Shown here: piece after piece, positions 61,685 to 64,000 of the stretch
Numbering within the stretch: position 1 is the stretch's first letter
Layout of the letters: each line of letters begins with the position of its first letter
NCBI GenBank assembly: GCA_910578475.1
Contig: CAJTRK010000013.1
Span: 31,238 to 95,237 of the forward strand
Length of the DNA: 64,000 bases
DNA from: an uncultured Lachnospiraceae bacterium
GTDB taxonomy: Bacteria; Bacillota; Clostridia; Lachnospirales; Lachnospiraceae
Reading direction: 5' to 3'
Program-made: the position numbers and the translations under genes
Notes under the pieces: generated by a model
The model's database searches: none
The model's input: only the letters and a program-made list of their open reading frames with translations
Told to the model about the DNA's origin: nothing

Positions 61685-63049
61685 ATGAAATTCCTTGATT
61701 TACTGCGGATGAGCAGCAGTAACCTCTGGAAGAGAAAAGTCAGGACAATTCTGACCGTGCTTGGCGTTGTTATCGGTGTGGCATCTATCGTGGTCATGAT
61801 TTCGCTCGGACTCGGTCTCAGCCGTTCTTTGATGGAAGAGTACGAATCCTATGGGAGTCTGACGGAGATTACCGTATATGAACCCTATTCTTATGATGGA
61901 AGCGATAAAGATATCAAGCGATTGGACGATGAGCTGGTTGCAACGATTAAAAGCATGGAGCATGTGGATGATGTTTATCCGGTTATGCAGATGTCCGCAA
62001 TCGCGAGGTATGGCGCTTATCAGAATTATCTGATGCTGCGCGCGATGCCGGCGGAAGCGATTGCGAATCTGGGTATTGAAGTGGGAGAGGGGAGCCTTCC
62101 GTCTGCGGCAGATGATGAGTTAAAATTCTTTTATGGCTATCAGGTCATACAGGACTTTTCGAATGCCAAGACAGGCGCGGGCTTCTGGCAGACGGGACAG
62201 CTTCCCGATATCGATATGATGAACGACCCGATTTTCATCATTTTCGACACGGATGCTTACTGGCAGTCTCAAGCGCCCTCAGGAGAAGGGCAGCCGGTCA
62301 AGCCGCCCAAGAAATACCTCATTGAAGCCAGCGGTGTGCAGCTGACACCGCCGGAGGGCGAATATGCCATGTATAGTTGGTATACGTTCTGTGATATTGA
62401 CAAATTGATTCCGGAGCTGAAAAAAATTTTCAAAAACAAAGTCATTCCCGGACAGCCATCGACGAAAACGGGAAAGCCTTATAAAGAGATTTTTTATAAT
62501 CAGATTCTTGTCCAGGTGGATGAACTGGATAATGTGACCAATATTCAGACGCAGATTACCGAGATGGGATATGAGGCGAACAGTAATGCGGAGTGGATAG
62601 AATCCAATCAGAAAACAATGGGCTATGTGCAGGCCGTGCTCGGCGGTATCGGCGCGGTGTCCCTGTTTGTTGCGGCGATTGGTATCACCAATACGATGAT
62701 GATGTCCATCTATGAGCGGACGAAAGAAATCGGCGTTATGAAGGTGCTCGGCTGTGACCTTCGCAATATCCGGTCCCTGTTTTTGATGGAAGCCGGTTTC
62801 ATCGGCTTTATCGGAGGTATTATCGGGTTGGCGCTCAGCTATTCCATATCGGTTGTGATAAATAAAATTGCATCGGGAGCGGAAGGCGGCGGAATGATGC
62901 TGCCGGCGTCTTCATCCATTTCCTATATTCCGTTTTGGCTTGCCGGACTGTCTTTGGTATTTGCGGTCATGGTCGGCATGGTGGCAGGATTTTTCCCGGC
63001 GCTGCGGGCGATGAAATTAAGTCCGTTGGCGGCGATTCATAACGAATAA
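61685..63049 (+). CDS. MacB/FtsX-family ABC permease
   Basis: 454 aa. One N-terminal helix (about 18-42; SNLWKRKVRTILTVLGVVIG), a large extracellular domain (about 45-315), and three C-terminal helices (about 318-342, 365-390, 415-440) with GITNTMMMSIYERTKEIGVM and the final PALRAMKLSPLAAI. This is the exact MacB permease layout. It would form a mechanotransmitter or efflux unit with the ATPase two genes upstream. ATG 61685 has GGGAG nearby; ATG 61673 has none. It ends before a strong terminator. Confidence 0.93.
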   Translation: MKFLDLLRMSSSNLWKRKVRTILTVLGVVIGVASIVVMISLGLGLSRSLMEEYESYGSLTEITVYEPYSYDGSDKDIKRLDDELVATIKSMEHVDDVYPVMQMSAIARYGAYQNYLMLRAMPAEAIANLGIEVGEGSLPSAADDELKFFYGYQVIQDFSNAKTGAGFWQTGQLPDIDMMNDPIFIIFDTDAYWQSQAPSGEGQPVKPPKKYLIEASGVQLTPPEGEYAMYSWYTFCDIDKLIPELKKIFKNKVIPGQPSTKTGKPYKEIFYNQILVQVDELDNVTNIQTQITEMGYEANSNAEWIESNQKTMGYVQAVLGGIGAVSLFVAAIGITNTMMMSIYERTKEIGVMKVLGCDLRNIRSLFLMEAGFIGFIGGIIGLALSYSISVVINKIASGAEGGGMMLPASSSISYIPFWLAGLSLVFAVMVGMVAGFFPALRAMKLSPLAAIHNE

Positions 63050-63065
63050 CAAAATAAGTGAAACG

Positions 63066-63120
63066 AATCCCTTTTGTCGGATAAAATGAGGGTCCGACAA
63101 AAGGGATTAATTTTCGTTTT
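63066..63120 (+). terminator. Terminator after the MacB-like operon
   Basis: A perfect 16-bp stem (63066-63081 with 63093-63108; AATCCCTTTTGTCGGA arm) with an 11-nt loop, followed by AATTTTCGTTTT. Likely works in both directions. Confidence 0.8.
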
Positions 63121-63380
63121 AGAAAAAATGGAGAGCGGATAGGAGATTTGGACGAAAGCAGAGAACAACAACTCCAAAATTACAAGAAAAACCAACAAAT
63201 GTAAAAATTAGCTTGTATAATTTGAGCTGAAAATCCTTTACAATAATTTTGTAGAAAATAAATTTATTATCGATAAAAAGAAATCACTATGTGAAAAATG
63301 GATTTGATGAAAAGGGCCTCTGCAGCGGCGGTGTAAAAGGTTAAGCGCCGGGAATACATAGAAAAAGGAGAATGGAAACT

Positions 63381-63983
63381 ATGGTCAGAGATTGGTTCAG
63401 ACATGCAAAACTGGGTATCTTTATGCACTGGGGAATCTATGCGGTAGACGGTATCACGGAGTCATGGAGCTTCGGACAGGGCAGCATATCTTATGATGAA
63501 TATATGAAGCAGTTAGACGGTTTTACGGCATCCGAATATGACCCGAAAAAATGGGCAAAGCTTTTTAAGGAAGCGGGCGCCAGATATGCCGTGCTGACGA
63601 CCAAGCATCATGACGGGGTGTCGCTGGCAGATACGGAGCATACAGATTTGAATGTGGCGAAAAGAACGCCGGCAGGCAGGGATTTGTTGGCGCCTTACTG
63701 TGAGGCGCTCAGGGAGGAAGGACTGAAGGTCGGATTTTATTTTTCCAATACGGATTGGTCTGATGTGGACAATATGCGGGTAATTCTGGACAAGAGCGAG
63801 GAAGAAATTCTTGCAATGCGAAAAGAAGCCCTGGATTACAATGCGATGTGGACCGAAACGTGTAAGATTGACAAGAATGATGGCATACAGAATCCGGCGG
63901 AGCTGGAAGAGATGTGGGCGCGTTTTATGAATCGGTATCGTCTGGGAATCAGTCTGCAAATAAAAAGTCAAGCCCCAAAATGA
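63381..63983 (+). pseudogene. Alpha-L-fucosidase (GH29), N-terminal part, interrupted
   Basis: 200 codons. WFRHAKLGIFMHWGIYAVDG, EYDPKKWAKLFKEAGARYAV and LTTKHHDGVSLADTEHTDLN are GH29 hallmarks, covering the first half of the barrel. After RFMNRYR (about 63940) the sequence no longer resembles the family and the frame stops at 63983, before the catalytic nucleophile. Fucosidases are normally about 450-600 aa. An insertion or deletion at about 63940-63945 is likely, with the rest perhaps beyond the window. ATG 63381 is preferred, with AAGGAG ten bases upstream; ATG 63372 is too close. Confidence 0.75.
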
Positions 63984-64000
63984 TAAACTTTAAAAATTTC

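Noticed and set aside
1..64000. tRNA, rRNA and CRISPR arrays
   Set aside because: No cloverleaf with GGTTCRA-type T arm, no rRNA core sequence and no repeat-spacer series were noticed in reading either strand; a dedicated scan (tRNAscan-SE, CRISPR finder) was not possible.

Overview
The window looks like a chromosomal segment of a gut Lachnospiraceae-type Firmicute (Clostridia). The evidence is strong AGGAGG ribosome binding sites, frequent TTG/GTG starts, a MecA adaptor, SdpI-type immunity, an FMN riboswitch in front of a RibU-type ECF S component, TRAP and GPH transporters, and many plant- or host-glycan glycoside hydrolases. No rRNA, tRNA or CRISPR array was seen. Composition is uneven by eye: about 1-21.9 kb and 38.4-64 kb are moderately GC-rich backbone, while about 22-38.3 kb is clearly AT-richer and carries accessory genes.

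Backbone, left part: the end of a DegV-family gene; a response regulator fused to a small alarmone synthetase; a GlgX-like glycogen debranching enzyme; a dctPQM TRAP transporter with a YcxB-like protein; a YesM-type kinase, an AraC-type response regulator and a membrane-anchored DctP-like protein (a likely ligand-sensing trio); an MFS transporter; a palindromic MITE-like element; a KdgF-like cupin; a frameshifted LacI-like/GGDEF gene; an unknown conserved-looking gene; and a beta-galactosidase locus (AraC regulator, GH2, GPH symporter, second AraC regulator).

Accessory island (about 22-38.3 kb): a TetR remnant beside a perfect palindrome; an sdpRI pair; a Phd/RelE toxin-antitoxin; a lantibiotic-immunity ABC transporter (LanFEG-like) with YccF and a two-component system; a type I restriction-modification system (hsdM, hsdS, a broken extra gene, hsdR); a phage tape-measure scar; and a probable type I toxin with its antisense RNA.

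Backbone, right part: a BlaI repressor with a BlaR1-like M56 protease that ends in an M23 peptidase domain; FMN riboswitch-ribU; a 167-bp perfect-arm palindrome; mecA and an esterase; a DEAD-box helicase; a YgjP-like metallopeptidase; gpmI; a GH115 alpha-glucuronidase; a GH42 remnant; a GGDEF/EAL phosphodiesterase; a YtrA-type regulator with an ABC transporter; and a MacB-like ABC system preceded by two tandem 64-nt structured repeats. The window ends in a GH29 alpha-L-fucosidase gene that loses homology at the edge.

The strongest leads are the REC-alarmone synthetase fusion, the tandem 64-nt leader element, the M56-M23 fusion, the disrupted gene inside the hsd operon, the two long palindromic elements, and the holin-like toxin/antisense RNA pair.
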